Position numbers and translations under genes: made by a program
Shown: piece by piece, positions 38,371-47,262 of the stretch
Position numbering within the stretch: the stretch's first letter is position 1
Layout: every line of letters starts with the position of its first letter
The notes under the pieces: model-generated
Databases searched by the model: none
Told to the model about the DNA's origin: nothing
Seen by the model: only the letters and a program-made list of their open reading frames with translations
NCBI RefSeq assembly: GCF_008369405.1
Contig: NZ_VSJJ01000001.1
Coordinates: 122,523-186,522 of the forward strand
Length of the DNA stretch: 64,000 nt
Origin: Streptococcus cristatus
Lineage (GTDB): Bacteria; Bacillota; Bacilli; Lactobacillales; Streptococcaceae
Direction of reading: 5' to 3'

Positions 38371-38997
38371 ATGTCCCATATCCCTAGTCCTCCAGATAAA
38401 ACTTTTGTTGGACGTCGTAGCAAACTTGCCTGTGTCATTTATTTTATATTAGGTGCTTTGAATTTCTTACATTGCCTTCTTTATTTTCAGTGGGTATTTT
38501 CTCCAACGGTGAAACCTGACTTCGTCATTATTCCAATTTTTATAGGCTTAAATATTTATTTTTTGACTCGCGAGTTTATCTATAAATGCTTCCATTGGTG
38601 TGGCTATCATGCCTTACCTGAGTTAGTTGAGTTCGGGAGCGGACGCTATTCCTTTCACTTGCCTGTCTTCGAAAGACATACCGAAAACTATAAAGTCTAT
38701 TACAGTAAAAGATCAAAGAAACATCAATTTCTCTTCTTTGTGAGCTATATTTTATATGTGAATTTGATTTTAGTAGTTCTTCTGCTTTTCTCATGTGTAT
38801 ATTGGGCTATGTTCATTGAGAGTTCCTCGAAATTTCAAGATTGGCACGCTTTTCTATTTATTTTTTTAATAATCATCCTGTATATCTGTATTGAGGCTTT
38901 ATTTAAAAAATATAAACATTGGTTTAAAAATTATTTTAAACTAGATGATAAAATAGTAGAACACGGCTTTCCTATATATACTTTGAAAGAAAAATAA
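38371..38997 (+). CDS. Multi-pass membrane protein of unknown function
   Basis: 208 residues with four hydrophobic segments at about 20-42, 51-66, 120-145 and 158-178. Between pairs lies a polar loop (about 75-115) rich in His/Tyr and basic residues. I recognise no domain. It is immobile-looking housekeeping context between mutY and bta, ended by its own terminator. The composition is AT-rich relative to neighbours. Confidence 0.65.
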   Translation: MSHIPSPPDKTFVGRRSKLACVIYFILGALNFLHCLLYFQWVFSPTVKPDFVIIPIFIGLNIYFLTREFIYKCFHWCGYHALPELVEFGSGRYSFHLPVFERHTENYKVYYSKRSKKHQFLFFVSYILYVNLILVVLLLFSCVYWAMFIESSSKFQDWHAFLFIFLIIILYICIEALFKKYKHWFKNYFKLDDKIVEHGFPIYTLKEK

Positions 38998-39025
38998 AAG
39001 ACAAACAATATAGTTTGTCTTTTTT
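38997..39025 (+). terminator. Terminator after the 38371 membrane protein
   Basis: AAAGACAAAC and GTTTGTCTTT form a perfect 10-bp stem with a 6-base loop and a T-run. Confidence 0.88.
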
Positions 39026-39104
39026 GTTTTAAAAATAACTTATAGTCCTTCTCGCTCTGTAAAGAGAGAGGCAAATAAACTACCCTTTAGATGGAGACAT
39101 GTGC

Positions 39105-39452
39105 TTAAATCCCAGCAAAAGCTTTAATTTCATCTGCAGTCATAGAAGAATCACAGCGAACAGCAACTTGGCCGTCTTGAACATGCACGAAACCAGGAAC
39201 CGTCGGAATGCCGTATTCTGAACGGAAAGCTTGCAGTTTGTCTAATTCGCTGGCTTCTTCGCTGTTGATGAAGAAAATATGCGCCTTGGTATCAGCGACA
39301 ACGCCAGCAAGAGTAGAAGCGAATTTACGGCAGTAAGGGCAAGATTGGCGACCGACGAAGAAAGTTGCTGTCTCTTTGTCAGCAATCGCTTGACGAGCAC
39401 GGTCAACAGTTGTGACCTCCAAGTCTTTAATATTTTGAGCAAATTGTTCCAT
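39105..39452 (-). CDS. bta: Thioredoxin-fold protein (bacteriocin transport accessory protein Bta type)
   Basis: 115 residues, one thioredoxin fold with active site CPYC (Cys38, Cys41; GRQSCPYCRKF) and cis-Pro loop GIPTVPGFVH. There is no signal peptide or lipobox, so it is cytoplasmic. The family name comes from bacteriocin clusters, but no bacteriocin or transporter gene lies nearby. In streptococci it is commonly next to pgm, as here. A general thiol-disulfide role is the safe reading. Confidence 0.88.
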   Translation of the reverse strand: MEQFAQNIKDLEVTTVDRARQAIADKETATFFVGRQSCPYCRKFASTLAGVVADTKAHIFFINSEEASELDKLQAFRSEYGIPTVPGFVHVQDGQVAVRCDSSMTADEIKAFAGI

Positions 39453-39522
39453 AAATAATCCTCATTTCTTTTGATAAAACTAGTATGCCATAAAATGCAG
39501 AAAAATGCTTGATTTGGAAACG

Positions 39523-39556
39523 AAAAACCAGAGAATGCGAATTTCATCCTCTGGTT
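39523..39556 (-). terminator. Terminator after pgm
   Basis: An AACCAGAG/CTCTGGTT stem, with inner ATG/CAT pairing, is followed on the minus strand by TTTTT. Confidence 0.8.
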
Positions 39557-39576
39557 GATTGGTTGATAGTGTTATT

Positions 39577-41295
39577 TTACTTGATAAAGGCATTAATCTC
39601 TGCTTCAATAGCAGCAATTTTTGCTTGCGCATCTTCATTGCTGTCACCGACAACGGCAATGTAGAACTTGATTTTTGGTTCTGTACCTGAAGGGCGAACT
39701 GCAAGCCATGAACCATCAGCCAAGGTGTATTTCAGCACATCGCTTGGAGGAGTTGTCAAGTTTGTAACAGTACCATCTGCAGCAGTAGCAGTTTGAGCCT
39801 TAAAGTCTTCTACAACAGTGATAGCTGTTGCGTTCCATTCTTTTGGAGCATTATTACGGAACTTAGCCATGATAGCCTTGATTTGCTCAGCTCCATCAAC
39901 ACCAGACAAAGTCACAGAGATAGTCTTTTCAGCAAAGTAACCATACTCTTTGTAGATTTCTTCTATACCGTCAGCCAGAGTCAAGCCACGTGAACGGTAG
40001 TAGGCAGCAAGCTCAGCCACGACCAAAACAGCTTGGATAGCGTCTTTATCACGTACAAACGGTTTAATCAGATAGCCGAAGCTTTCTTCAAATCCCATCA
40101 TGTAGGTGTGGTTGTGTTTTTCTTCGAATTCTTGAATCTTTTCAGCGATAAATTTGAAACCAGTCAAGACATTGAACATGGTTGCGCCATAACTTTCAGC
40201 AATCTTAGTTACCAAGTCAGTAGAAACGATAGACTTGCAGAGAGCTGCGTTAGCTGGCAGAGTTCCAGCACTCTTATGAGCTTCCAAGATGTACTTAGCC
40301 ATAATGGCTCCGATTTGGTTACCTGAAAGGTTGAGATAGCTGCCGTCTTTTTGCAGAACTTCTACACCGACACGGTCAGCATCTGGGTCAGTTGCAACCA
40401 AGACATCTGCACCAACCTTGCGACCCAATTCCTCAGCTAAAGCAAAGGCTGCTTGGCTTTCAGGGTTTGGAGACTTAACAGTAGAGAAGTCAGGGTCAGC
40501 TACAGCTTGAGCTTCAACAACTTCAACAGAATCAAATCCTGCTTGAGCCAAAGCGCGACGAGCCAACATTTCACCAGTACCGTGCAGAGGAGTATAGACA
40601 ATCTTCATGTCCTTACCGTATTCATCAATCAGTTTTTGGTTGATATTGACATCTTTAACTTCCTTGAGGTATTCAGCATCAATAGCATCGCCAATCACTT
40701 CAATCAAGCCAGAAGCTTTTTCAGCTTCAACATCAGCTACCTCAATAGCAAAAGGATTTTCAATCGCACGGATGTAGTCAGTCAATGCATCCGCATCATG
40801 CGGAGGCATTTGTCCGCCGTCTTCACCATAGACCTTGTAGCCGTTAAATGGAGCAGGGTTGTGGCTGGCAGTAATCATGATACCAGCAAAAGTTCCCAAA
40901 TGACGTACCGCAAATGAAAGTTCTGGAGTTGGGCGCAGACTTTCAAAGACATAGGACTTGATGCCGTGTTTAGCTAAAACAGCAGCAGATTCAAAGGCAA
41001 ACTCTGGTGAGAAATGACGAGAGTCGTAAGCAATCGCAACACCGCGTTTTTTGAACTCATCACCTTTTTCTTCAATCAAGCGAGCCAAACCTTCGGTTGC
41101 TTGGCGGACAACATAAATATTAATACGGTTGGTACCAGCGCCGATCAAACCACGCATACCAGCAGTACCAAACTCAAGGTTTGTATAAAAGGCATCTTCC
41201 TTAGTTTTTTCGTCCATACCTTCTAACTCTTTCCGAAGATAGTCAGGAAGTTCAGCGAAGTCAAGCCATTTTTTGAAGTTTTCTTGATAGGTCAT
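39577..41295 (-). CDS. pgm: Alpha-phosphoglucomutase / phosphohexomutase
   Basis: Interconverts glucose 1- and 6-phosphate for capsule, wall and glycolipid precursors. 572 residues, normal for the Firmicute PgcA-like group. The phospho-Ser is in MITASHNPAPFNGYK, the metal loop in DPDADRVGVE, the sugar loop in GFEESFGY and the phosphate-binding RPSGTEPKIKFY at the end. A promoter with a possible cre sits upstream. Confidence 0.96.
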   Translation of the reverse strand: MTYQENFKKWLDFAELPDYLRKELEGMDEKTKEDAFYTNLEFGTAGMRGLIGAGTNRINIYVVRQATEGLARLIEEKGDEFKKRGVAIAYDSRHFSPEFAFESAAVLAKHGIKSYVFESLRPTPELSFAVRHLGTFAGIMITASHNPAPFNGYKVYGEDGGQMPPHDADALTDYIRAIENPFAIEVADVEAEKASGLIEVIGDAIDAEYLKEVKDVNINQKLIDEYGKDMKIVYTPLHGTGEMLARRALAQAGFDSVEVVEAQAVADPDFSTVKSPNPESQAAFALAEELGRKVGADVLVATDPDADRVGVEVLQKDGSYLNLSGNQIGAIMAKYILEAHKSAGTLPANAALCKSIVSTDLVTKIAESYGATMFNVLTGFKFIAEKIQEFEEKHNHTYMMGFEESFGYLIKPFVRDKDAIQAVLVVAELAAYYRSRGLTLADGIEEIYKEYGYFAEKTISVTLSGVDGAEQIKAIMAKFRNNAPKEWNATAITVVEDFKAQTATAADGTVTNLTTPPSDVLKYTLADGSWLAVRPSGTEPKIKFYIAVVGDSNEDAQAKIAAIEAEINAFIK

Positions 41296-41370
41296 AGATG
41301 GAGTCTCCTTTATATTTAAGATAGAAAATCACTGTGTGGTTTTAAGAAAGGGCACAAGATTTTCTTGTTT

Positions 41371-41413
41371 GTTCAATCGCTTTCATTGTAACATATTTTC
41401 ATATTTTTTGAAA
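41371..41413 (-). promoter_or_regulatory. pgm promoter with possible cre site
   Basis: On the minus strand TTTCAA (41408-41413) and extended TGTTACAAT (-10 at 41385-41390) are 17 bp apart. ATGAAAGCGATTGAAC (41371-41386) overlaps the -10 edge and matches the CcpA cre consensus at 13 of 16 positions, with one perfect half. Confidence 0.5.
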
Positions 41414-41466
41414 GCACTGACCTAAAAAATAGTGAAATACTTTGAAAAAATGAGCATGCTTGGATC

Positions 41467-41498
41467 AAAAAAATAATCACGCTAGGTGATTATTTTTT
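41467..41498 (-). terminator. Terminator overlapping the 3' end of panT
   Basis: AAAAAATAATCAC and GTGATTATTTTTT form a perfect 13-bp stem. It overlaps the last three panT codons. Confidence 0.85.
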
Positions 41499-42053
41499 AA
41501 GTTTTTCAAGTGCTGGAACGATTGCAACTGTAAGGATAGCGGAAATAATCATTTCTGAGATTGCATTAGCTGAAAAAATCAATGCAAGCATGGCTTTGAT
41601 GTCTCCATTGTAAACAGATGAAAATAGAATGAAAATTCCTCCGAGAACGAAGATGGTGTTAGTCATTGAGCCCACAGCACCAGCTAAAACTAAACCTGGC
41701 TTAGTTTTCATCCATTTGTAGACAAAATACGGAGTGATTCCGATTAGAATACGTGGAACCATAGCGATGATCAATGAATTGATGTTGCCGTTTTCTACAA
41801 AAGGACTGAAGAGGTAGCTAGTTGGCAGCTGGACAACGGTGTTGGTCACCACACTGATTACTCCCATCAGGGCTCCAAGAACAGCTCCAATTCGCGGTCC
41901 ATAGATAATACTAGCGATAATAACTGGAATATGAATAATGGTCGGTTTAATCGGTACCGGTAGTAGGTTGAAAATAACAGAGCTCAGCAGATGGAGCACT
42001 AACATAATAGCAAAAAAGATAGCAATTTGCGCGATACTAGATTGTTTTCTCAT
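41490..42053 (-). CDS. panT: ECF transporter substrate-binding (S) component, probably for pantothenate
   Basis: 187 residues, five to six hydrophobic helices, in the ECF S-component fold (PF12822 type). The conserved start is IAFFAIMLVLHLLSSVIF and the loop IIHIPVIIASIIYGPRIGAVLGALMG. It works with the shared EcfT/EcfA module encoded elsewhere. The substrate is inferred from context: it overlaps coaC, and coaB precedes that, so pantothenate uptake for CoA synthesis fits. Sequence alone does not prove the ligand. Confidence 0.82.
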   Translation of the reverse strand: MRKQSSIAQIAIFFAIMLVLHLLSSVIFNLLPVPIKPTIIHIPVIIASIIYGPRIGAVLGALMGVISVVTNTVVQLPTSYLFSPFVENGNINSLIIAMVPRILIGITPYFVYKWMKTKPGLVLAGAVGSMTNTIFVLGGIFILFSSVYNGDIKAMLALIFSANAISEMIISAILTVAIVPALEKLKK

Positions 42054-42588
42054 TTATAATTTCCTTTACTTTTTCTATAATAATATTGACATCAGCTAGA
42101 GCACCAGTTCCATGATCTCCGCAAGCTAGAACAGCTTCACGCGGTTCGATAATCTCCCAGCCGAATTTTTTTAATCTTTCCAAATTGTGCTGAGTTAGTG
42201 GATTTTCATACATCTTGGTATTCATAGCTGGTGCGATGGCTTTTTTGACATGAGATGGGAGAGCAAGGGCTGTAGCGGTTACCATATTATCCGCTAGACC
42301 ATTAGCCAGTTTGGCGATGGTATTAGCTGTTGCGGGAGCGACTAAGAAAAGATTTGTTTCTTTGCCGATTTCAATATGGTTTACCTTGTCTGGCCTCGGC
42401 TCGTCCATTAGGTCAAGGGAAACAGGATTCTTTGATAAAACCTGTAAAGTCAGCGGAGTGATAAAGTGACTGGCAGCTTCCGTCATGAGAACAGACACAC
42501 TGTAGCCTAGCTTACCCAGCTGGCTCGTAATATCTGCTGCCTTATAGGCCGAAATACTTCCCGTGACAGCGAGAGTAACATGGGTCAT
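42037..42588 (-). CDS. coaC: Phosphopantothenoylcysteine decarboxylase
   Basis: FMN-dependent decarboxylation giving 4'-phosphopantetheine. 183 residues. Motifs are GSISAYKAADI at the N-terminus, the catalytic His in VNHIEIG, PAMNTKMYENP, and the ACGDHGTGAL substrate clamp with Cys. In most bacteria it is fused to CoaB; in streptococci the two are separate, and here they overlap by four bases. It also overlaps panT by 17 bases. Confidence 0.95.
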   Translation of the reverse strand: MTHVTLAVTGSISAYKAADITSQLGKLGYSVSVLMTEAASHFITPLTLQVLSKNPVSLDLMDEPRPDKVNHIEIGKETNLFLVAPATANTIAKLANGLADNMVTATALALPSHVKKAIAPAMNTKMYENPLTQHNLERLKKFGWEIIEPREAVLACGDHGTGALADVNIIIEKVKEIINEKTI

Positions 42589-43277
42589 GAACTGTCTCCT
42601 TTCTGGATAAGGCTTAACAATTGTTTAGCAATTTCTTCCTTGGAGAAAGCTTCTGTAACAGTGTTTGCTCCTAAGAGATAGGCGTGGTGTTGCCCGTTAG
42701 AAATTTCAGTCAAATCGTTGGCTACAATTAATTCAGCTTGATTTTTTTCAAGACTGGCTCTAGCAGTAGCCAGTAACTCTTCTTTAGAAACAGCTACCAA
42801 GAGCTTAAAGCCAATCAATCGAATATTTGGATTCCATTCTTTGACCTTGCTGATGATTTTAGGATTTTTCTTGAGGAAAAGTACCTGATAGTCATCAGCA
42901 GAAGAAATCTTACTTTCAGCATTACTTTTTCCCAGAAATTCTGCCAAATCTGAACTGGCAAGAACCTCCTCAAATCCTACCATATACACTGGTTTATAGT
43001 CAGAAACAGCCATCGAATGAATGAGTACGTCATGAGCAGGCACTAGTCCTTCCATAACTGTCAGGAGCTGCTCCGTATCTTCAATGATCTTAATCGTTAG
43101 GTTTTGATGCGGATCCGGTTTAACAGCTTTTGCCGTTGTCAGCAGAGTCACCGAAGCACCCTCTGCCAAACAATGCTCAGCTATCATTTTCCCAAGTTGA
43201 CCCGTCGAATGATTAGTGATAGAGCGGACTTGGTCGATTTTTTCACTCGTTCCGCCAGAGGTAATCAATATATTCAT
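42585..43277 (-). CDS. coaB: Phosphopantothenate-cysteine ligase
   Basis: Joins 4'-phosphopantothenate and Cys using a nucleotide triphosphate. 230 residues. The N-terminal GGTSEKIDQVRSITNHSTGQLGK and the later GFKLLVAV and VANDLTEISNGQHHAYL motifs are present. First gene of the coaB-coaC-panT operon, giving uptake and the two middle steps of CoA synthesis in one transcript. Confidence 0.94.
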   Translation of the reverse strand: MNILITSGGTSEKIDQVRSITNHSTGQLGKMIAEHCLAEGASVTLLTTAKAVKPDPHQNLTIKIIEDTEQLLTVMEGLVPAHDVLIHSMAVSDYKPVYMVGFEEVLASSDLAEFLGKSNAESKISSADDYQVLFLKKNPKIISKVKEWNPNIRLIGFKLLVAVSKEELLATARASLEKNQAELIVANDLTEISNGQHHAYLLGANTVTEAFSKEEIAKQLLSLIQKGDSS

Positions 43278-43447
43278 AGCTTTATTCTACAAGAAAAAAC
43301 GAATTTAGTAAAATAAAATAAACTTAAAGTTTTATTTAGCTAAACTTATTTTTTTATGAAAAACTCTCTATCCTCCAAAGGAATATAGAGTAATTACCGA
43401 ACGTTGTGTTGTTATTAGACTTTAAATGTGCAGTTTTAATTCTTATC

Positions 43448-43456
43448 TGGTATAAT
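43448..43456 (+). promoter_or_regulatory. fhs promoter (extended -10)
   Basis: TGGTATAAT is 27 bases before the fhs start, without a clear -35. The rest of the coaB-fhs intergenic region shows nothing I can support. Confidence 0.65.
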
Positions 43457-43483
43457 AGTTTTATCAAATTAGAGGAGTTCCTA

Positions 43484-45154
43484 ATGAAAACAGATATCGA
43501 AATTGCTCAGAGTGTTGCCCTGCAGCCTATTGTGGATGTAGTAAAAAAGGTTGGTATTGATTACGATGACTTGGAGCTGTATGGAAAGTACAAGGCCAAG
43601 CTCAGTTTTGAAAAGATTCGTGAAGTAGCAGAAAATCCTGTCGGCAAGCTGATTTTGGTGACGGCAATCAATCCGACTCCAGCTGGAGAAGGTAAGTCGA
43701 CCATTACCATTGGACTGGCTGACGCGCTCAATAAGATTGGCAAGAAAACGATGATTGCTATCCGCGAACCGTCTCTGGGTCCTGTTATGGGAATCAAAGG
43801 AGGAGCAGCTGGTGGCGGTCACGCGCAGGTCCTACCGATGGAAGACATTAACTTGCATTTTACTGGTGACATGCACGCCATTACGACTGCTAATAATGCT
43901 CTGTCTGCTCTCATCGATAATCATTTACATCAGGGAAATGAGCTGGGTATCGACCAACGTCGTATTATATGGAAACGGGTTGTGGACCTAAATGACCGCG
44001 CTCTTCGCCATGTGACGGTTGGCTTAGGAAGCCCGCTCAACGGTATTCCGCGCGAAGATGGTTTTGATATCACGGTTGCTTCTGAAATTATGGCGATTCT
44101 TTGCTTGGCAACAGATATTGAAGATTTGAAAAATCGCTTGGCAAATATTGTCATCGGCTATCGCTATGACCGTACACCAGTCTATGTTCGTGACCTTGAG
44201 GTAGAAGGAGCCTTGGCTTTAGTCTTGAAAGATGCAATTAAGCCAAATCTGGTACAGACTATTTACGGAACACCAGCCTTTGTCCACGGCGGACCATTTG
44301 CTAATATCGCCCACGGCTGTAACTCTGTTTTGGCGACTAGCACAGCGCTACGCTTGGCGGATTATACAGTGACTGAAGCTGGCTTCGGTGCGGACCTTGG
44401 TGCTGAGAAATTCTTGGATATTAAGACTCCAAACTTGCCAACTTCTCCAGATGCAGTCGTAATCGTTGCAACACTTCGTGCTCTTAAGATGAATGGTGGC
44501 GTTGCTAAGGATGTACTTACAGAAGAAAATGTTGAGGCAGTCAGAGCTGGTTTTGCCAATCTCAAACGTCACGTTGAAAATATCCGTAAGTTCGGTATTC
44601 CAGCGGTCGTAGCCATTAATGAATTTGTCTCTGATACGGAAGCTGAAATTGCAACTCTTAAGGAACTCTGTGCAGAAATCGGGGTACCGGTTGAGCTTGC
44701 CAGTGTCTGGGCTGATGGCGCTGAAGGCGGTGTGGCTCTAGCTGAAACTGTTGTCAAAACCATTGACGAAAGTTTAGCACACTACACTCGTCTCTATGAC
44801 AATGACTCAACTATCGAAGAGAAAATCGAAAAAATTGTCACAGAAATCTATCGTGGTTCAAAAGTGAACTTTGAGAAAAAAGCGCAGACTCAGATTCGTG
44901 AAATTGTCAAGAACGGCTGGGACAAATTGCCAATCTGTATGGCCAAGACCCAATATAGCTTCTCAGACAATCCTGCTGCGCTGGGGGCACCAGAAAACTT
45001 TGAAATTACCATTCGTGAATTGGTACCAAAACTTGGGGCAGGCTTTATCGTGGCTTTGACAGGAGATGTCATGACCATGCCAGGCCTACCAAAACGCCCT
45101 GCGGCACTCAATATGGATGTGGCAGCAGACGGCACAGCGATTGGTCTGTTCTAA
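43484..45154 (+). CDS. fhs: Formate-tetrahydrofolate ligase
   Basis: Makes 10-formyl-THF from formate, THF and ATP, linking pyruvate formate-lyase output to purine and fMet-tRNA synthesis. 556 residues from ATG 43484 (GAGGAG upstream); an ATG at 43406 lies before the promoter. The P-loop is [18 protein letters not shown]. Conserved [11 protein letters not shown] and the final [12 protein letters not shown] segments are intact. Confidence 0.97.
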   Translation: MKTDIEIAQSVALQPIVDVVKKVGIDYDDLELYGKYKAKLSFEKIREVAENPVGKLILVTAINPTPAGEGKSTITIGLADALNKIGKKTMIAIREPSLGPVMGIKGGAAGGGHAQVLPMEDINLHFTGDMHAITTANNALSALIDNHLHQGNELGIDQRRIIWKRVVDLNDRALRHVTVGLGSPLNGIPREDGFDITVASEIMAILCLATDIEDLKNRLANIVIGYRYDRTPVYVRDLEVEGALALVLKDAIKPNLVQTIYGTPAFVHGGPFANIAHGCNSVLATSTALRLADYTVTEAGFGADLGAEKFLDIKTPNLPTSPDAVVIVATLRALKMNGGVAKDVLTEENVEAVRAGFANLKRHVENIRKFGIPAVVAINEFVSDTEAEIATLKELCAEIGVPVELASVWADGAEGGVALAETVVKTIDESLAHYTRLYDNDSTIEEKIEKIVTEIYRGSKVNFEKKAQTQIREIVKNGWDKLPICMAKTQYSFSDNPAALGAPENFEITIRELVPKLGAGFIVALTGDVMTMPGLPKRPAALNMDVAADGTAIGLF

Positions 45155-45173
45155 TTGAATTTAAGATATAAGA

Positions 45174-45210
45174 AGAGGTTGGGCTAAATAGCGCTGGGCC
45201 TCTCTTTTTT
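45174..45210 (+). terminator. Terminator after fhs
   Basis: AGAGGTTGGGC pairs imperfectly with GCTGGGCCTCT, followed by CTTTTTT. Confidence 0.75.
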
Positions 45211-45288
45211 TAGACTTAAATTCCAGATATTTTGATATAATAAAGCCATATTCCCATCACCTAGTTTTTGCTCATAGGAGGATGAACA

Positions 45289-45830
45289 TTGAAAAAAAGA
45301 AGTCTCAAACAGGAATTAATTTATTTGGCCTCAGGGGAATCGATAAGTGTCGTGTTGTTTTGTATCGTGTATGTCCTGTATACGAAACCAGAGACCGATT
45401 TGCCACATCCAGTGCCGTCCTTTATTTCCCACTGTTAATTCTTAATCTGATATTACTCCAAGGTTCCATCTATTGGCTTAACTGTTTGAAACGAATCCAA
45501 AAGAAGAAGGCCTTGGAGACTCAACTGCTTGCACCTCTTTATAAAGGGCTAAAAGCGTTGGATTTTATGATGCTGCTTGCAAATATACCGATTTGGATCT
45601 GGTCTTTTAGAGTGAGTAGTAGCAGTAATATCATTATTGGTGTTTTACTTTGGTTGTTTGCCATCATTGAATTTGTAAATTATTTTTACTATCGCCTGTC
45701 TTACTATGCAATGGGTGGCTTAGGACTGCAAGTGATGAGGCCTCTCAAGTTATTATTGACGGGAAAAGCAGCCAAATCACAAATTGCAAAAGAAATTTCC
45801 TTATACGAAAAAAATATGGAGCATAAATAA
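45289..45830 (+). pseudogene. Frameshifted multi-pass membrane protein gene
   Basis: Two frames together make one membrane protein. From TTG 45289 (AGGAGG seven bases upstream) the frame reads MKKRSLKQELIYLASGES, a hydrophobic segment, then DLPHPVPSF, and stops at 45433. The other frame, from about 45420, continues LYFPLLILNLILLQGSIYW with three more hydrophobic segments to 45830. Restoring one T in the ATTTCC at about 45424-45429 would join SFI to FPLLIL seamlessly. So a single-base deletion (or a sequencing slip) is likely. An ORF from ATG 45282 runs out of frame through the N-terminal part and abuts the ribosome site. Family unknown; it pairs with the lipoprotein immediately downstream. 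Confidence 0.75.
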
Positions 45831-46438
45831 TGAAAAAGAAACATTTATTAATAACTCTTCTAAGCATTGCCCTTTTGACCTTGACTGGCTGTCAGTCCGT
45901 TGAAAAGTGGTTCAAAAATGCCAAAGAGGAATGGTTGGGGTTGGAGATGACGGTTCGCACCTACGATGAGAATTCCCAGCTCATTGACCAAATGTCGGGC
46001 AAGTCCCTATCCATCTCGCGTAACGAGGAGTTCGACTCAGTTGATGCGGAAGGTAATTCAAAGGAAGATTCATCTGTGCTCAAAATCACCTTGGGTAAGT
46101 ATGAGATTGACCATGTGGGCTCTTCCTTGATCGCAGAAGAAAAGGGATTGAAAGACGTGTTTGCTCAATATCAAAAGACTGCAGATGTTGAGGAGAATAG
46201 CCATGCAATCCCTGTTTTAAATCGTATGATTTCTGCTTTTAAAAACGACTTTAACGGCAAGAAGAAGGTTATTCTGATTCGCTCTCAAAATGGCACTCCA
46301 CTAGCAGCTTATGCTGGGGACCGTGTCTCTCTCGATAAATCTGATGCTCCCAAAACTTCTGAGTTGCTGATTGACAGCAAGCGCCTCGTGATTTACCGCT
46401 GCGACTACACTATTTATGACCGTGAATTGCTGGAGTAA
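45830..46438 (+). CDS. DUF5052-like lipoprotein
   Basis: 202 residues. The signal peptide ends with lipobox LTGC (Cys21). The rest is a soluble alpha/beta domain with YDENSQLIDQMSGKSLSISRN and a C-terminal LLIDSKRLVIYRCDYTIYD. It resembles the streptococcal DUF5052 family, whose function is unknown. The start overlaps the stop of the frameshifted membrane gene (TAATG), so the two were translationally coupled; the frameshift may reduce its expression. Confidence 0.8.
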   Translation: MKKKHLLITLLSIALLTLTGCQSVEKWFKNAKEEWLGLEMTVRTYDENSQLIDQMSGKSLSISRNEEFDSVDAEGNSKEDSSVLKITLGKYEIDHVGSSLIAEEKGLKDVFAQYQKTADVEENSHAIPVLNRMISAFKNDFNGKKKVILIRSQNGTPLAAYAGDRVSLDKSDAPKTSELLIDSKRLVIYRCDYTIYDRELLE

Positions 46439-46441
46439 GCT

Positions 46442-47057
46442 ATGGATGTAGAGGAATTATTTGAAAATCTGAAAGCAGTAGCTAACCCTAATGATGCGGT
46501 AGCTATGAAAGCCTATATGAAAAACAAATTTGAGTTTCTAGGAGTCAAAACTCCAGCCAGGCGGAAACTCGCAAAGGCTTTTTTCAAACAACAGACTGAC
46601 TTCGTCATTGACTGGAATTTTATAAATGAAGCTTGGAAGAATCCCTATCGAGAATTGCAGTATGCTGCGCTAGATTATCTGGAAAGTCGCAAGAAACTAT
46701 TGACTCCATCTGACTTGCCACGTTTGAAAAAGCTGGCTCAAACAAAATCTTGGTGGGATACCATTGACTTTTTGGACCGCTTGGTTGGATCAATCATTGC
46801 TCGATTTCCAGAAACATTGGTTGCGGCGCTTGGCTATTGATCATCAGCTGTTGCGAAAAGAAAAAACAGACACAGAGCTCTTGGAGAAAATTTTAGTGAA
46901 TAATCTAGGCCAAACAGAATTCTTTATTAACAAGGCCATCGGCTGGGCGCTGAGAGATTATTCTAAAACTAATCCAGACTGGGTCAGAGATTTTATCCAG
47001 CAACATCGGGCAGAAATGACTGCGCTTAGTATTCGAGAGGGAAGTAAGTATCTGTGA
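46442..47057 (+). pseudogene. Decayed DNA alkylation repair protein (AlkD-like HEAT repeats)
   Basis: The first frame (ATG 46442 to 46840) encodes the AlkD N-terminus: FLGVKTPARRKLAKAFFKQ, WKNPYRELQYAALDYL, KSWWDTIDFLDRLVGSII. It then runs out as RFPETLVAALGY. The second frame continues with WLRRLAIDHQLLRKEKTD to SIREGSKYL, the family C-terminus. The join lies at about 46808-46828. Relatives have some 14 residues between FPE and WLRR that are missing here, so a deletion of about 40 bp with a frame change explains it. The full protein removes alkylated bases from DNA; this copy is probably inactive. Confidence 0.82.
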
Positions 47058-47078
47058 TGGTTGACTAATCTTTATGGC

Positions 47079-47107
47079 TTGACATTTTCTACGCTATAGC
47101 TTATGAT
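47079..47107 (+). promoter_or_regulatory. Promoter of the asd-upstream RNA
   Basis: TTGACA (47079-47084) and TATGAT (47102-47107) are exactly 17 bp apart, pointing to transcription from about 47114 with no gene directly behind it. Confidence 0.8.
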
Positions 47108-47113
47108 AGATAA

Positions 47114-47262
47114 GTGCGATGAGTCGATATGCAGATTTTCTGCAAATTGAAGCATGGGAGGTCATAAACGCAGGAGCGGACCTTGATCAGTTGTGTGAAC
47201 CTGCTGATCACACGAAAGTGCCCTTATCCCCAGTCTACGGATTGGGGATTTTCTATTGCTCT
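47114..47262 (+). ncRNA. Structured small RNA upstream of asd (asd-motif-like)
   Basis: About 140-150 nt with its own promoter and terminator. Visible helices are GCAGA/TCTGC (47131-47143), AGGTC/GACCT (47159-47183), GATCAG/CTGATC (47185-47209) and CAC-GAAA-GTG (47211-47220). A 10-bp terminator stem, ATCCCCAGTC/GATTGGGGAT, is closed by a UACG tetraloop (47226-47249) and followed by TTTTC. Position and size agree with the 'asd' RNA motif of lactic acid bacteria, detected as a small RNA in S. pyogenes. The name rests on context and memory, not alignment. A short frame (from 47120) exists inside but lacks a ribosome site. Confidence 0.65.

Noticed and set aside
39105..39452. A bacteriocin locus around the Bta-type protein
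   Set aside because: No precursor peptide, immunity or ABC exporter gene is nearby; the gene pairs with pgm as a housekeeping neighbour.
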